Shown one piece after another: positions 11,707 to 22,523 of a stretch of DNA of 64,000 nt. Source of the stretch: Rhizomys pruinosus (Eukaryota > Chordata > Mammalia > Rodentia > Spalacidae); assembly GCA_009823505.1 (NCBI GenBank), contig VZQC01013712.1, positions 2,041,096-2,105,095 on the forward strand, read 5' to 3'. The first letter of the stretch is position 1; each line of letters opens with the position of its first letter. A model generated the notes under the pieces. It made no database searches, was not told where the DNA came from, and saw nothing but the letters and a program-made list of their open reading frames with translations. The translations under genes and the position numbers were made by a program.

Positions 11707-14160
11707 CTAGATCAGGTTTCTCTCTCATTTTTACTAGTTGCTTATAATATTGAGAGTAATAAAAGTTAAATAATATGCTGAATGATTATTTAAAATATGT
11801 GTGTACTATTTTGAGATTCATTGAGAAGTAAGACTTGTGTATATTCTGAGTGATTTTTGTATTCATAATGACTATAAAAGCAAATCTACCAAATATAAAC
11901 AGTGTGATTATGGTGAAAAATGAGGAATTTCAAAATCCTAATGATCTTAACTTCTCATTCTGCCTAAATCATTATTTTAGATAATTAGTCTACTTTTGCA
12001 CTAATTTCACCAACTCTCTGTGACTTGCAAAACCTTAGAATTTCCACACAGGATCTCCAGCTTTACAGATGAAATAATATTATGATGGCACCTCCAGCCC
12101 TAGGTCATCTGAAATAGTGAAGCTTCAGCCATTACAAAATATATTTTTCTTTACTGACTGTTTTTTTCTTTAGAATACTATGTGTTTATAAGGCCCTAAT
12201 TCATAGGCTCTCATCAGAAAAAAAGAGTGCTTTAGGTACAATATTAACACACAGCATTCAAATGTGGGGTGTATTGCAGACTGTGATAAAATGGAGACTG
12301 GCATACATCATTCTCTAAAAGATAGTATTCTATGTAAACAATACAGATGTTACCATAAAAATAAAGCTTATCTTTTTCCCCAGAGAGTTCACAGACTATC
12401 TTTTGTAAGATTTAAAATATTCCATTCCTCCTGACTTCAAAAAGGATTCTAAGACTTCACTCACCAAATCAAGGAGAAATTTCAAATTATGTAAGGCACT
12501 ACTTCCAGATCACAAAAGGTACTCTTTAAGTACAGTTCTGTGTGCCTATTATTCAGAAAAGCAAAATTTTGAAATAGATTGGCTTTCAAGGCAGCTTATG
12601 TATGTTAGCTCTTCTTTTCATTCTCCTCCTTTGTCAGGCTTATCGTTATTTTACACTCAAACTTGTTCCGGATATTTTCCTGTCTCCCTGTAAACTTGAT
12701 GTTTTATTCCTTGAATATATCTGCCTTTGTCCTACCATACCTATTGCATATAGCAGTTCAGACATAGAAATGCTCTTTAGCTTCTATTATTTTTATTGGT
12801 GGATGACAGACAGAATCCTTAGGACTCTATTGAAGGACCTCAAATGCTTTGCATTTTTATTCTGTGCCGTTTCCTGCTTGCACTCATTCAATTTCACACA
12901 GCTCTTGCTGCAATCTCTTCAAATTCGTTCTGCAGAAACTCATCACTTTTATTTTTACCCCTTTGCTTTCACTTTATTCCCAATTACCAACATAACTAGA
13001 TTCTTCTTTCTGTTCACTTCAGGAATACACTTGCTTACTTTTTACGTCATCTTTTTTTAGTCTCTTGATATGTAAACCTGAATCTATGAGTCCCTTTTCC
13101 ATTCTCTCCCCAGGTTAACCACTATGTAATGAGAAAGCCCTTTATCATGCCCTTGTCACGTTCATTGGTTCCTTACTGGATCTATCCATCTATTAAGATC
13201 TCATGGTTAGAATAAAAATCACCAATTGTCACTTCAAAAGCTGTTCATAATACATGCATATGGGTATGAAATTGTCAAAAATAAAAAAAACTAAATATAA
13301 AAAGATGTCTGTTTACCCATTAAGTTTATTCTTCTTTGTATCAACGCTCAGCATATACCTTTGCTCATGTATTGTCTCTTAGCAATTAATTATTGAATTG
13401 CTGTTATCTTGGTTTGATTTGGGCATTAAACATTTTATATTCTCCTGGAGAGTACTGTCTGTTTTGAAGGCTTCACATAGAGACAAGATGCCATAATGAT
13501 GAAACATGTTAACCCTCCCAAAAGCCAGCATTCTCATTTTGATGTGTATTTTGTTTAGTTAATAAGGTGAAATAATTCAGTTCCTATGTAACTGATAACA
13601 CTGATTAACTACAGCAAAGTAGCTAAAAAGATGATTGACTAAATTTATTATGCATAGATTAAACTAGAGAGGGCCTGTCCAGAATAATGGAGACTAGATA
13701 CAGTCATCTAAATTCTACAGAAATTCTGCTTAGGTCACATAAGAAGTTAAAGCAAGAGATTTTAATCATATGGGCAAGTGATATCAAGAAAATTCAATGC
13801 TAAGTAACAAGACACCTCAACACACAGGCAAGACTGTTAGTGTAAGTGTTTAGCAGCAGATCAGTTGGTGGTGCCAGAAAGCATCAGGTAAAAGGTAAGG
13901 AGAGCAGAAGGTCTAAAACAAACAATGGGAAGCTGGCTGCTTCTACATGAATACAAGACAGGGATTTGAGTACAAAGAAAAATCAAGAGGCATAATAGAA
14001 GTCAGCTAAGTCTTGGTTGTCACTGATTAAGGACCAGATTGTTGAAGCAGTACTACTATTAACAATCCCTATTCATAGATTAAGGTCAGGGTTATAAGTA
14101 TTTATCTTTAAAATTGGAGTTCAGTTCTTACTGTTAAGAAATGTGATCTAATTATAATCA
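11707..14160. other. unassigned sequence, one 152-codon frame rejected
   Basis: No repeat recognised with confidence. The frame at 12602-13060 (+) is the longest host-like frame in the window, but it lies in T-rich DNA that inflates Phe and Leu, has no recognisable family, signal of splicing or conserved motif, and is best treated as chance. Confidence 0.5.
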
Positions 14161-14188
14161 ACATATATATATATATATATATATATAT
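14161..14188. repeat. (TA)n microsatellite
   Basis: Uninterrupted AT alternation of about 26 bases. Confidence 0.95.
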
Positions 14189-14231
14189 GCTAGCATTAAC
14201 TGTTGACAGTAATGGACAGCACCTTAATATA

Positions 14232-14257
14232 ACAAGTAGAACTTAAGTTCTACTTGT
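14232..14257. repeat. 26-bp perfect palindrome
   Basis: A self-complementary sequence centred on CTTAAG, with AAGTAGAA on the left and TTCTACTT on the right and no spacer. Nothing around it identifies an element. It could form a small cruciform. Confidence 0.9.
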
Positions 14258-14961
14258 GAAGAAAAATTGAACCTGTAAGGTTTTGGAAAAGACTCTATGA
14301 CAGGAGAAAAAAGCTAAAGCTTAAGACTATGCTTTGTAGTGACAGCATTAACTTCCTTTATTTTTTCTAAAATAAAACCTGGTATTCAGACATTACTTTT
14401 TTGAAAATCTGGGAAGTTATAAAGCACTAATATGTTAAAATATATGAGAGGTTGCATAGAATGTTTCTACTTAAAATATTGTTTTGTTTGCATTCCTATA
14501 AGTTGCTAGAAAAATGGTGAAATGGTGTCACCCTTTAAGAAGGAGAGATAAGAGGGATCAAAGCCAGCTTATGGGTAGCAAAGAGGATAATCCTCTATCA
14601 TATGAAGGATTGATCTCTTTCAGAATGAAAAGAGACTGGTTCTGACAGATATCAACACACAGAAAAGTGCCACTTTCAGCTTCTATTATAAAGATAAATT
14701 GCAGCATATGACTTCAATTTTGATACTCTGAACTCTAGGGCCCAGATGGCAGAAAGAAACAATTAGAAGGAAGCTCGATACCTAGTCCTTTACTTACATG
14801 TAGTTGATTACTTGTGAGTTGATTGGATAGGAGAACACAGTTTTTTTTTAATTCCAATATTTTGGAGTATGCTGTGATAATTTAGGGACAAGTGTTCATA
14901 ATCTTATTCCACATATGAAGTAGTCCTGCTCTGATTGGGATAAACCTGTTTTACTGATTAT
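14258..14961. other. unassigned sequence
   Basis: No repeat or gene recognised. Confidence 0.5.
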
Positions 14962-15198
14962 TATCATTTGTGTATGGATGTATATGTGCAGCTGTGTGCT
15001 TGTGTGCATGTCTATATACAAATTCATGTGTGTGAAAGTACTCTGGCTCATTCACCTGTTTTGTGAAAGAGGGCCTCTCATTAGCCTGAAATCACCAAGC
15101 AGGGTAAGCTGGTTGGACAGTGGACCTCAGAGCTTTACCTGGACCTACCTCCTCAGCACTTGGATCACGAGTGCATACCACCCTGGCAGACTTCTTTA
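14962..15198 (-). mobile_element. B4 (RSINE-like) SINE, antisense
   Basis: Blocks GAAAGAGGGCCTCTCATTAG, CTGAAATCACCAAGCAGGGT, CTCCTCAGCACTTGG and GAGTGCATACCACCCTGGCA follow the order of the reverse complement of B4, a chimeric ID/B1-type rodent SINE. Diverged. Confidence 0.7.
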
Positions 15199-15625
15199 AA
15201 ATAATGTTTTTATAATTTGAGAATCCCGTACAATATATTTTAATAATAGTACACCCCTTGCCATATCTTCTTTAAGAGCTACTGCCTCCAACATATCCTC
15301 CAACTTTGGGTCTTCTTTTCTTCAGCCACTCAAATTCAATTTGCAGTCCCCAAATACTCTTTTTTTTTTAATCTTAAGTGCTTGCTCAATTTTTTGGACA
15401 TCATATCTTAATATTTCAACAAATATTTAATGATAATCTTAAATATGCCATGTTTCTGTGCAATAAAAACTGTGAAGAAGAAAAAAAAACTGATTCTCAC
15501 CTTTTAATGAGTTTATCCTCAAATTAACAGAAGCAAACATCAACTTGATAGACCAATACAAATGAACAAAATATAGAGCTTATGAAATATAATAAATCAA
15601 GAGAACAGAAACTGATGATGGTAAA
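15199..15625. other. unassigned sequence
   Basis: Contains a T run at 15361-15370 and an A run at 15481-15489 but no element that I can name. Confidence 0.5.
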
Positions 15626-15985
15626 GAATTTGTTAGTCAGGTATATACAACTGTAACAAATATCTGACATAGTCAACTTATAGAAAGAAAGGTTTCTTTT
15701 GGTTTGTGGTTTCAGAGGTTTCAGTTTACAGCTAGTTGCCCCTGTGGTGAAGGATAATGTAATGTCCAGAAGTCATGACAATGCACAGACGGTTTCTGCA
15801 TGTCCACAAATCAAGAGAAAAGACAAAGAAGAGGCTAAGATCTCATTATCCCCTTCAATGACACATTCGCAAAAACTGAAAACTTCCAACCAGACTGTAC
15901 ATTCTAAAGATTTTACCAACTTCCAATAGTAACAAGATGGACACCAAACATTTAAACATATGAGACATATCATTCTGGGTAAAAA
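15626..15985 (+). mobile_element. ancient interspersed repeat, class not assigned
   Basis: The layout (ACTGTAACAAATATCTGACA start, a TTTGGTTTGTGGTTTCAGAG block, a CCAACTTCCAATAGTAAC block, then AACATATGAGACATATCATT) resembles a family seen widely in mammals, but divergence is high and I cannot assign it. The overlapping open frames on both strands are coincidental. Confidence 0.4.
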
Positions 15986-16002
15986 TTACTGTAAGGAAAA
16001 TA

Positions 16003-16330
16003 GACATGATGGCTCAACTTTTAAAAGCACTTGCTATGCATGCCTAAGGACCCGAAACTATTCCCTAGAAAACTGGAAATAAAGCTGGATGTGCCAGGTG
16101 TCTGAAATCCCAGCAGTCTCACCATGAGATGGGAGGCACAGATATATGAATCACCCAGAAGTCTAGACAGGCTAGCCTGGAGTAACAAGCATGGTAGAAA
16201 TAATAAGAATGACCCTGCCTCAGTAAAGTAGGAGAGAAGGTTTATCTTCTGATCTCAAGATGCTTATCATGACATGTGCATACCCACACTCACACATACA
16301 CTAATCATATACACACACTATTAATTAAAA
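16003..16330 (+). mobile_element. B4/RSINE1 SINE
   Basis: An ID-like head (GACATGATGGCTCAACTTTT, AAAGCACTTGCTATGCATGC) is followed by a B1-like body (AGGTGTCTGAAATCCCAGCA, GGCTAGCCTGGAGTAACAAG), then ATGACCCTGCCTCAG, a TCTGATCTCAAGATGCTTAT block and an ACACTCACACATACAC tail. This is the chimeric structure of the B4 family. Confidence 0.75.
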
Positions 16331-17014
16331 AAATTTAAAATGAAAACTATAGCAAGGAATAAATGGGAAGAAAGGCCTTTGTGAGAGAAGTATCAGAGAT
16401 GTAAAAGAATGAAGATGCAAGCCATGTAAATAGCTAGGGCAGGGTATTTTATTTAATAGAAAACACCACCTTTGTTGACATTTTGTTTAAGGCTCAAACT
16501 TTAAATGACATAGGGCAATCGCCAGCAGAAATTTTATGACCTTTCAGCCTAGCTGTACAGCCCTTTTCTACCTGAGGTTCAAAAAACAAAGACTTTGACA
16601 GTCTCCTTCAGAGGATGTATGTGTGGCAACCCATGCAACTGACAGGGTTTTCCAACTCACTTTATCCTTGTCAATTTCCTAGTGGTATTTCAAAGATGAA
16701 ATCCTTCAAGCCTTCGCTCCAGAACTTCACACTCAATTTCTTGGAGATAAGCTTGGACTCCAAAATCCTTTAGCGATGTCTTTTTGGTCAAAATACTTTA
16801 AACCACTTAGCCAGTCACATTCCAGCAATTGTACCGTGTATCTTTAAAGTCTCTTCCAGTCTATTCAGAGCAGGTGCTCATGATTCTGCAGTTTGGGGTA
16901 ATGAACTAGATATATTTTACCCCTGTGAATTATGTGAAAGTTATTTTATTTTAGGGTAAAATTTAGCTTTTCTTCTTTGCTTATTTTAACTCCTTTAAAA
17001 CCATTTTAAGGATA
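16331..17014. other. unassigned sequence
   Basis: No gene or repeat recognised. Confidence 0.5.
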
Positions 17015-17016
17015 TT

Positions 17017-17066
<50 letters not shown>
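17015..17066. repeat. (GT)n microsatellite
   Basis: About 24 GT units, joined directly to the 3' end of the antisense B3 at 17067-17222, whose CA-rich tail is the likely seed. Confidence 0.95.
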
Positions 17067-17070
<4 letters not shown>

Positions 17071-17222
17071 AAATATGTGTCACAGTGCATGTGTGAATGT
17101 TAGAGAACAACTAGTAGGAGTTAGTTCTATCCTTCCATCAGGTGGGTACAATGTATAGAACTCTGTTTGTAGGGTTTGGTGTCAGGCACCATTACCCACT
17201 GAGCCATCTTCCTGAACCTTCA
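17067..17222 (-). mobile_element. B3 SINE (antisense)
   Basis: TGTGTCACAGTGCATGTGTG, AGAGAACAACTAGTAGGAGT, TTCTATCCTTCCATCAGGTG and ATTACCCACTGAGCCATCTT follow the reverse complement of B3, a B2-related tRNA-derived SINE. Confidence 0.85.
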
Positions 17223-17447
17223 TTTTACCTTTTTATTAGGTTATACCTCATAATGATTGAAATGAATGGATCATAAGAATGGGGTTTATTGGGTATTTTC
17301 AAATGTATTGACTTGTGTTTACTACACCAAAATCAAGGTAAGTGATATTCCATCAGCCCAGAAAGGTATTTTGTAAAACATATAGTCAATCTTTCTCCTT
17401 ATGTTATCGTTGTTTTAATTTTCCATCAGAGTTTACATTTGATTATT

Positions 17448-17690
17448 TTTTAAATATTTATACATTGCTTTTACTTTACGCGTATGAGTGTATTGCTGGC
17501 ATGCATGTATGTAATTGGACCCATGTCATGCAATGCCCTCAGAGGTCAGAGGAGGGCATTAGAGCCCCTGAAAATGGAGTTACGGACAAAAGGATTTTAG
17601 CTGCCCCGTGGGTGCTGGGAATCAAACCTTGGTCCTCTGCAAGAGCAGCAAGTGATCTCAACTGCTGGGCCATCTCTCCAGGCCCACATT
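17448..17690 (-). mobile_element. B2 SINE (antisense)
   Basis: TATGAGTGTATTGCTGGCAT, GAGGTCAGAGGAGGGCATTA, GTGGGTGCTGGGAATCAAAC and GGGCCATCTCTCCAGGCC run in antisense B2 order. The 135-codon frame across it is a readthrough of this SINE. Confidence 0.92.
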
Positions 17691-17774
17691 TATCTATTTT
17701 TGAAATACATATAAAACGATTTCTAAATTATATTCTTCTCTGTATGTGATTTAATCCGCCTATCATTATGCATA

Positions 17775-18165
17775 TGAAATTCGTCATGTTATGGGTGTCA
17801 ATATTTTATTTTAATTGATATTCTGTTGTATACCTCAATCTACCTATCAACAGGGATTTGGATTATGGGGGCTGGCAAGATAGATAGCTGTTAGGAACAC
17901 TGGATATTCTTGCAGAGGACCCGGGTTCAGTTCCCAGCCCCTACACGGTGGTGGTTAACAACCATCCATAAAGCCAGTTGCAGAGGATTTGAAACTCACT
18001 TCTGACTTCTGCTGGAATTACATGACACAAGTACAATTACAAGCATACATAAAATATTAAAATAAGAAAAAATAGTTTTTAAGTTGGATCATTTCCAATT
18101 TTGGCTGTTATGAACAAAGCAAATATGAATGTTGATGAGTAAGTATTTCTCTGGACATGTGATTT
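17775..18165 (-). mobile_element. ancient L1 3' ORF2 fragment (antisense), split by a B2
   Basis: The left part (17775-17866) and right part (18076-18165) join into one diverged antisense L1. Key blocks are AATTGATATTCTGTTGTATA, CAATCTACCTATCAACAGGG, ATTTGGATTA on the left, and GGATCATTTCCAATTTTGGC, TGTTATGAACAAAGC on the right. These match the region encoding the C-terminal part of L1 ORF2p. The B2 at 17867-18075 interrupts it. Confidence 0.65.
17867..18075 (+). mobile_element. B2 SINE inserted in an old L1
   Basis: GGGGGCTGGCAAGATAGATA head, GGGTTCAGTTCCCAGCCCC box B, GACTTCTGCTGGAATTACAT and an A-rich tail. It splits the L1 remnant described at 17775-18165, so it is younger than that L1. 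Confidence 0.9.
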
Positions 18166-18224
18166 CATTTCTGGGAGAGGACACTGGCTCACTGGAACAT
18201 ACAAGATTGAGATTATTATTATTT

Positions 18225-18397
18225 TTTTCTTTTTTACTTTTGCCCTTTTTTTGGTATTTTTGATACAGGGTCTCCCTTTTAGTACCAGGTGTCCTGGAGC
18301 TTGCTCTGTAGACCAGGCTAGCCTGGAACCCACAGAGATCCACCTACCTCTGCCTCCTGAGTGCTGGAATTAAAGGCGTGTGCCACCACACCCGGCA
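18225..18397 (-). mobile_element. B1 SINE (antisense)
   Basis: T-rich tail complement, ATACAGGGTCTCCC, CTCTGTAGACCAGGCTAGCC, CTGCCTCCTGAGTGCTGGAA, and GCCACCACACCCGGC at the right end (the complement of the B1 start). Confidence 0.93.
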
Positions 18398-18404
18398 AGA
18401 GATT

Positions 18405-18672
18405 ATTTTTTAAAGTATTTTATTTATTTATTAATATTTATTTGTTTATTTTTATTTATTATTTTAATTCCATGTGTACGAGAGTATTGCCTGCATGTGT
18501 GTAACTGCACCAGTATAGTGCAATGCTAGTGGAGGTCAGAAGAAGGCACTGGATCTCCCGGACCTGGAATTACCGACAGTTGCCAGCTACAATGTGGGTG
18601 CTGGGAATAGAACCTGGGTCCACTGCAAGAGCAGCCAGTGTTTTTAATCACTGAGCCATCTCTCCAGCCCCC
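18405..18672 (-). mobile_element. B2 SINE (antisense)
   Basis: Long A/T-rich tail complement (TTTATTTATTAATATTTATT), then GAGAGTATTGCCTGCATGTG, GAGGTCAGAAGAAGGCACTG, GTGGGTGCTGGGAATAGAAC and CTGAGCCATCTCTCCAGCCC. Adjoined by another antisense B2. Confidence 0.93.
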
Positions 18673-18675
18673 TAT

Positions 18676-18900
18676 TTATTTTTTTTAATATTTTATTTGT
18701 TATGTGTATGAGTATATTACCTGCATATATATAAGTGCAGCAGTGTCATGCAATGTCTGCCAAGGTCAGCAGAGGGAATCAGATGTCCCTGGAACTGGAA
18801 TTATGGAGTTGGGAGTCATGTGGGTGCTGGGAATCGAACCTGGGTTCTCTACAAGAGCAGCCAGTGTTCTTTACCACAGGATCATCTCTCCAACCCAAGA
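18676..18900 (-). mobile_element. B2 SINE (antisense), adjacent to the previous copy
   Basis: Second antisense B2 in a row: TATGAGTATATTACCTGCAT, CATGTGGGTGCTGGGAATCG, GGATCATCTCTCCAACCC. Three overlapping short frames here are SINE shadows. The two copies differ in sequence, so this is two insertions, not a duplication. Confidence 0.92.
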
Positions 18901-19017
18901 CTGAGAATTTTAATATACATACAATTTTTGCTCTGAATCCAGAGTGCCTGTTTTGATACTAACCCTTTACTGGTACAGCCTTGAACCTGACTGGGAACAA
19001 CTTTGTGTATGACAATA

Positions 19018-19240
19018 TAGCAGAGGTGTTTAGAGCAAGGTCCCTAGATTCAAAATGTCTAAATTTCTGTCTTGGCTCTATGATGTAATAGTTGTGAGGC
19101 CTTGGACATGATCTTTGGTTCCTTGCATGTGAATTTTGTTGTATCATGGAGTTCTTTAACAAGCATTCAAATAGATATCCTCTATAAAAGTAGTTAGTAT
19201 AGTTCCTCTCACTGTTTAAAATTCAGTAAATGCTGACTTG
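19018..19240 (+). mobile_element. MIR SINE (ancient)
   Basis: Sense MIR: CCTAGATTCAAAATGTCTAA, TCTTGGCTCTATGATGTAAT, AGTTGTGAGGCCTTGGACAT, a TAGTTAGTATAGTTCCTCTC block, and CAGTAAATGCT near the end. The order matches the MIR core and 3' end, with heavy divergence. Confidence 0.72.
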
Positions 19241-19497
19241 AGTTTGAAAGGACTTAAGTTCTATCCATACTTCCTGAAAGCTTCAATAGATATGATAGTA
19301 AAGTGAAAAGGAATCACATATCATATACAAAAAGTATGTAATCAAACAATAATGAGAGACCAAGGCCATATTTTAAAAAGCAAGTAAAATTTAACTTAAA
19401 TTTTACCTTGTTAAATAATAGTCCACAACCAAAGAGTGATTGGTTATTTTTTCTTTAGTATTCAAAAATTCTTTGACTTCAACAACATTATGCTTCC

Positions 19498-19539
<42 letters not shown>

Positions 19540-20639
19540 CTCATATGTTTCTAGTATATTGCAAGTAAATTGTTGATTTTCACAGCAGGTGCTGATATTA
19601 AGAGCTGAACTAGCAAAATGTTAATAGAAGTTTCAATTCAGAGACAGCATTAGAGACCATGTCACACCCATGCTTAAAGATGCCTCAAATGTAAGAAACA
19701 TTTTGTGAGTTTGTAATTACCAATTTATACTTTTTTACTTATATTTTTCAATACAATAAAATTCCTGACTCTCTTTGCTGAATAAAGTTTTTGGTCAGTG
19801 AGCAGTAGGCAATAAAAAAAGTACAAATATCAGGGTGAACTTTTCTCTCCATTCAAATAACCTCACCTCCATTCACAATGTCAAGGTACCCAGCTGTTTG
19901 ATTTTCTAACTGCAGCAAATGGCAAGCCACAATTCAAAACAAGTAATGGTGACTTTTGATGCTATTTACAATGAAATTGTGAGCACTGACATAACTGAAG
20001 TCTAACAAAGACAAACTGAAAATCTAACACTTAAAGCTGTTATTCCTAAAGCGAAATTATTGAACAATATTATTTAATTTAGAAGTGTCCCTGATAGAAC
20101 TGTAATCTAATTTTAAAGATGAGTGAAAAGTTATCTAGATTTTTGGCTTGTTTCATTCTTAGAATGGAAAGTGTCAAGTCTCAAACACTTATCTTTGTAG
20201 AGAATGTTCAAAGAGAATATCACATTCCTAATTCTGCACTCCACAAGGATGGAATCTGAGAAACCAAGACCCAATTTCTGTCAGGACCATGAGGCTCATG
20301 TTCAAGCTCACTATCTTACTTGGTACCATCTTACAGTTAGTAATGAAACTATTCCTGTATCTTCTTAGCCCTTTAACTGCAATAAATAGCTGGAATCTAT
20401 GGATGTGTCCATAATCTATGTGTCTTTCAGATATCTGTGTTTCTTTTCAAGTATCTGAGTTCTTGGAAAATATATATTTATATATGTAATCTGGAGGAAA
20501 AAAATAGCTAAAAGAAAATAACCAAATCCTAGAAATGATTTTGCAGTTATAGATATATGAGCTTATCTAATCTTCCAGTTATGGAGTCGGGTTACCTCTA
20601 TTAATTACTGCCAGTTTGATTTCTTTAAAATGCAAATAT
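19241..20639. other. unassigned sequence with a GATA microsatellite
   Basis: Apart from the (GATA)n tract at 19499-19539, nothing is recognised. Confidence 0.5.
19499..19539. repeat. (GATA)n microsatellite
   Basis: Ten GATA units without interruption. Confidence 0.95.
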
Positions 20640-20918
20640 GATTATGTAATTTGCTAGTCTGTATCCTTAACTGGTCCCCAGTAGTTTGAAGGTAACATCC
20701 AGACACTACCTGGGACTAAAAAGACCTTTCACAGTCTGGTCCTTGCTTACCTTTCTAGTACCATCTCTTAGCATCCCTGTCCCTGCACCTTCTGTTTTAG
20801 TTTAACTACCTTACCTACGGATCCTTCAGACATCCATGCTTGTGTCCCACAACTTAATATTTGTTGTTTTTCTACTAATTTTTGTGTCATTCAACTTGGC
20901 TAATTTTCCTCATTTTAA

Positions 20919-21055
20919 TTTTTTTTTTTTTTTGAGACAGGGTCTCCGTGTAGCTCTGGCTGTCCTGGAGATCAGGCTGGCTTTGAACTCACAAAGATCC
21001 ACCTGCCTCTGCCTCCCAAGTGCTAGGATTAAAGGCATGTGCCACCACACCCAGA
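20919..21055 (-). mobile_element. B1 SINE (antisense) with 17-bp target-site duplication
   Basis: Poly(T), GAGACAGGGTCTCCGTGTAG, CTCACAAAGATCCACCTGCC, GCCACCACACCCAG. The 17-bp direct repeat TAATTTTCCTCATTTTA flanks it perfectly (20901-20917 and 21056-21072). Confidence 0.95.
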
Positions 21056-21301
21056 TAATTTTCCTCATTTTAAAGTTTCAGCTCCAGGATTACCACCTGC
21101 TAAAATATTTTTTTACCTTTGCTCATATATGAAAAACAAGACACACCTACATAAAATGCATGTGTTTCTCCCATGTCCCTTCTATGTTCTTTAGTTCCCA
21201 CTCAGTATTTTCCCTAGAGTGTTTGATCCTTCAATAATATGGATTTTCCTAACTGTCATCCCCATTATACAATGAGTTTGTAATAAAGACCTTGTTTTAA
21301 A

Positions 21302-21619
21302 GGAGGAAGAAAACAAATGACCTTCTCAAAAGATGGAGTAAAGAGCTGAACAGAGACTTCACAATTGAAGAACTAAAAATGGCTGGGAAACATCTTAAAA
21401 AGTGTTCAACATTGCTAATAATTAAGGAAATGCAAATTAAAACCACCTTAAGATTTCATCTTACTCCAGTAAGACTAGCTATTATCCAGAAAACAAAGGA
21501 TACCAAATGCTGGAGAGGTTGTGGGGAAATGGGAACACTCATCCATTGTTGGTGGGAATACAAACTCATGCAACCCCTAATGGAAAACAGTGTGGAGAAC
21601 TCTCAAGAAACTGAAAATG
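21302..21619 (+). mobile_element. outer L1, left part (ORF2 C-terminal region)
   Basis: 5'-truncated L1 entering ORF2 near its C-terminal end. The translation holds KKCSTLLIIKEMQIKTTLRF, then LTPVRLAIIQK, then the Cys/His-rich CWRGCGEMGTLIHCWWEYK segment. It stops at AAGAAACTGAAAATG (21605-21619), and the same element resumes at 28242 with AAGAAACTGAATATG. These 15 bases are the target-site duplication of the inner L1. Confidence 0.85.
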
Positions 21620-21621
21620 GT

Positions 21622-21765
21622 CTCCCTGTGCCCAGCTGCCAAAGCCCATCTGTGTTGGGCAGGCCATCCAATGCTAGGACCATAGACAGGAACTGCATGC
21701 ATGGATAGAAAGTCAGCCAGCGGTGCACACTCCCTGTGCCCAGCCACCAAAACCCATCTGTGTTG
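21622..21765 (+). repeat. L1 5' segment with two related blocks
   Basis: Two blocks of about 36 bp, both beginning CTCCCTGTGCCCAGC and ending CCCATCTGTGTTG, lie about 108 bp apart (near 21622 and 21730). They precede the ORF1 remnant. Rodent L1 promoters are often built of tandem monomers, so this may be monomer remnants; the ORF1 sequence that follows starts mid-gene, so a deletion has fused them. Confidence 0.55.
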
Positions 21766-22500
21766 TGCAGGAAAGGATGGGAAAAAGCCTTAGAAGCAGA
21801 ATGGAAGAAGCAGAAAAAAAGAATATCAGACCTACAGGATAACACAGCACAGCTAGAAACCTCAAGTAAAGATTATGAAAAATTTTAAAAAACACAAGAG
21901 TGGAACAACCAGGAAATGTGGGACACCATGAAAAGACCAAACCTCCACATCATAGGGATAGAGGAAGGAGAAGAATCCCAAGAGAATGGTATTTATCAGA
22001 TCTTCAACAGAATAATAGAAGAAAACCTCCCCAAACTGAAAAAAGTCAAACCCATAGAAATACAAGAAGCACATAGAACACCAAATAGACAAGACCAGAA
22101 AAGAAATTCCCCATGTCATATCACAGTTAAAACACTAGATGCTCAAAACAAGGACAAAATACTGAAAGCCACAAGAGAAAAACAACAAGTTACATATAAG
22201 GGGAAACCCATCAGAATCACACCTGACTTCTCAATGCAAACCATGAAAGCCAGAAGAAGATAGACCAAAGTATTCCCAGCACTAAACGACTTTAGATGTC
22301 AACCCAGATTACTATACACAACAAAAATGTCAATCATAGTTGGAGGAGAAAGAAAAATCTTTCAGGACATAAACAAAATGAAAAAGCACATGTCAAAAAA
22401 GCCAACGCTTCAGAAAATACTCAAAGCAATTCAAAGAACAGAGGAAAGAAGCAACTATCCTTAAGCAACCCAAGAGAAAAATTACCAAAAGCATAACAGA
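21766..22500 (+). pseudogene. L1 ORF1 remnant (RNA-binding protein)
   Basis: ORF1p is the trimeric RNA-binding chaperone of the L1 ribonucleoprotein. The N-terminus and most of the coiled coil are missing. Present are the end of the coiled coil (EWKKQKKRISDLQD), the RNA-recognition region (MKRPNLHIIGIEEGEESQEN, then FNRIIEENLPKLKK) and the C-terminal domain (EAHRTPNRQDQKRNSPCHI, KGKPIRITPDFSMQTMKARR). A TAG at about 22261 and a frameshift near 22310 break the frame. Upstream it is fused to the L1 5' segment with no start codon context of its own. Confidence 0.88.
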
Positions 22501-22523
22501 GTAAATAAATACCTAGACCAAGA

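Noticed and set aside
12602..13060. 152-codon open frame on the plus strand
   Set aside because: Phe/Leu-rich translation of T-rich DNA, no recognised family, no promoter, splice or homology evidence. Chance frame.
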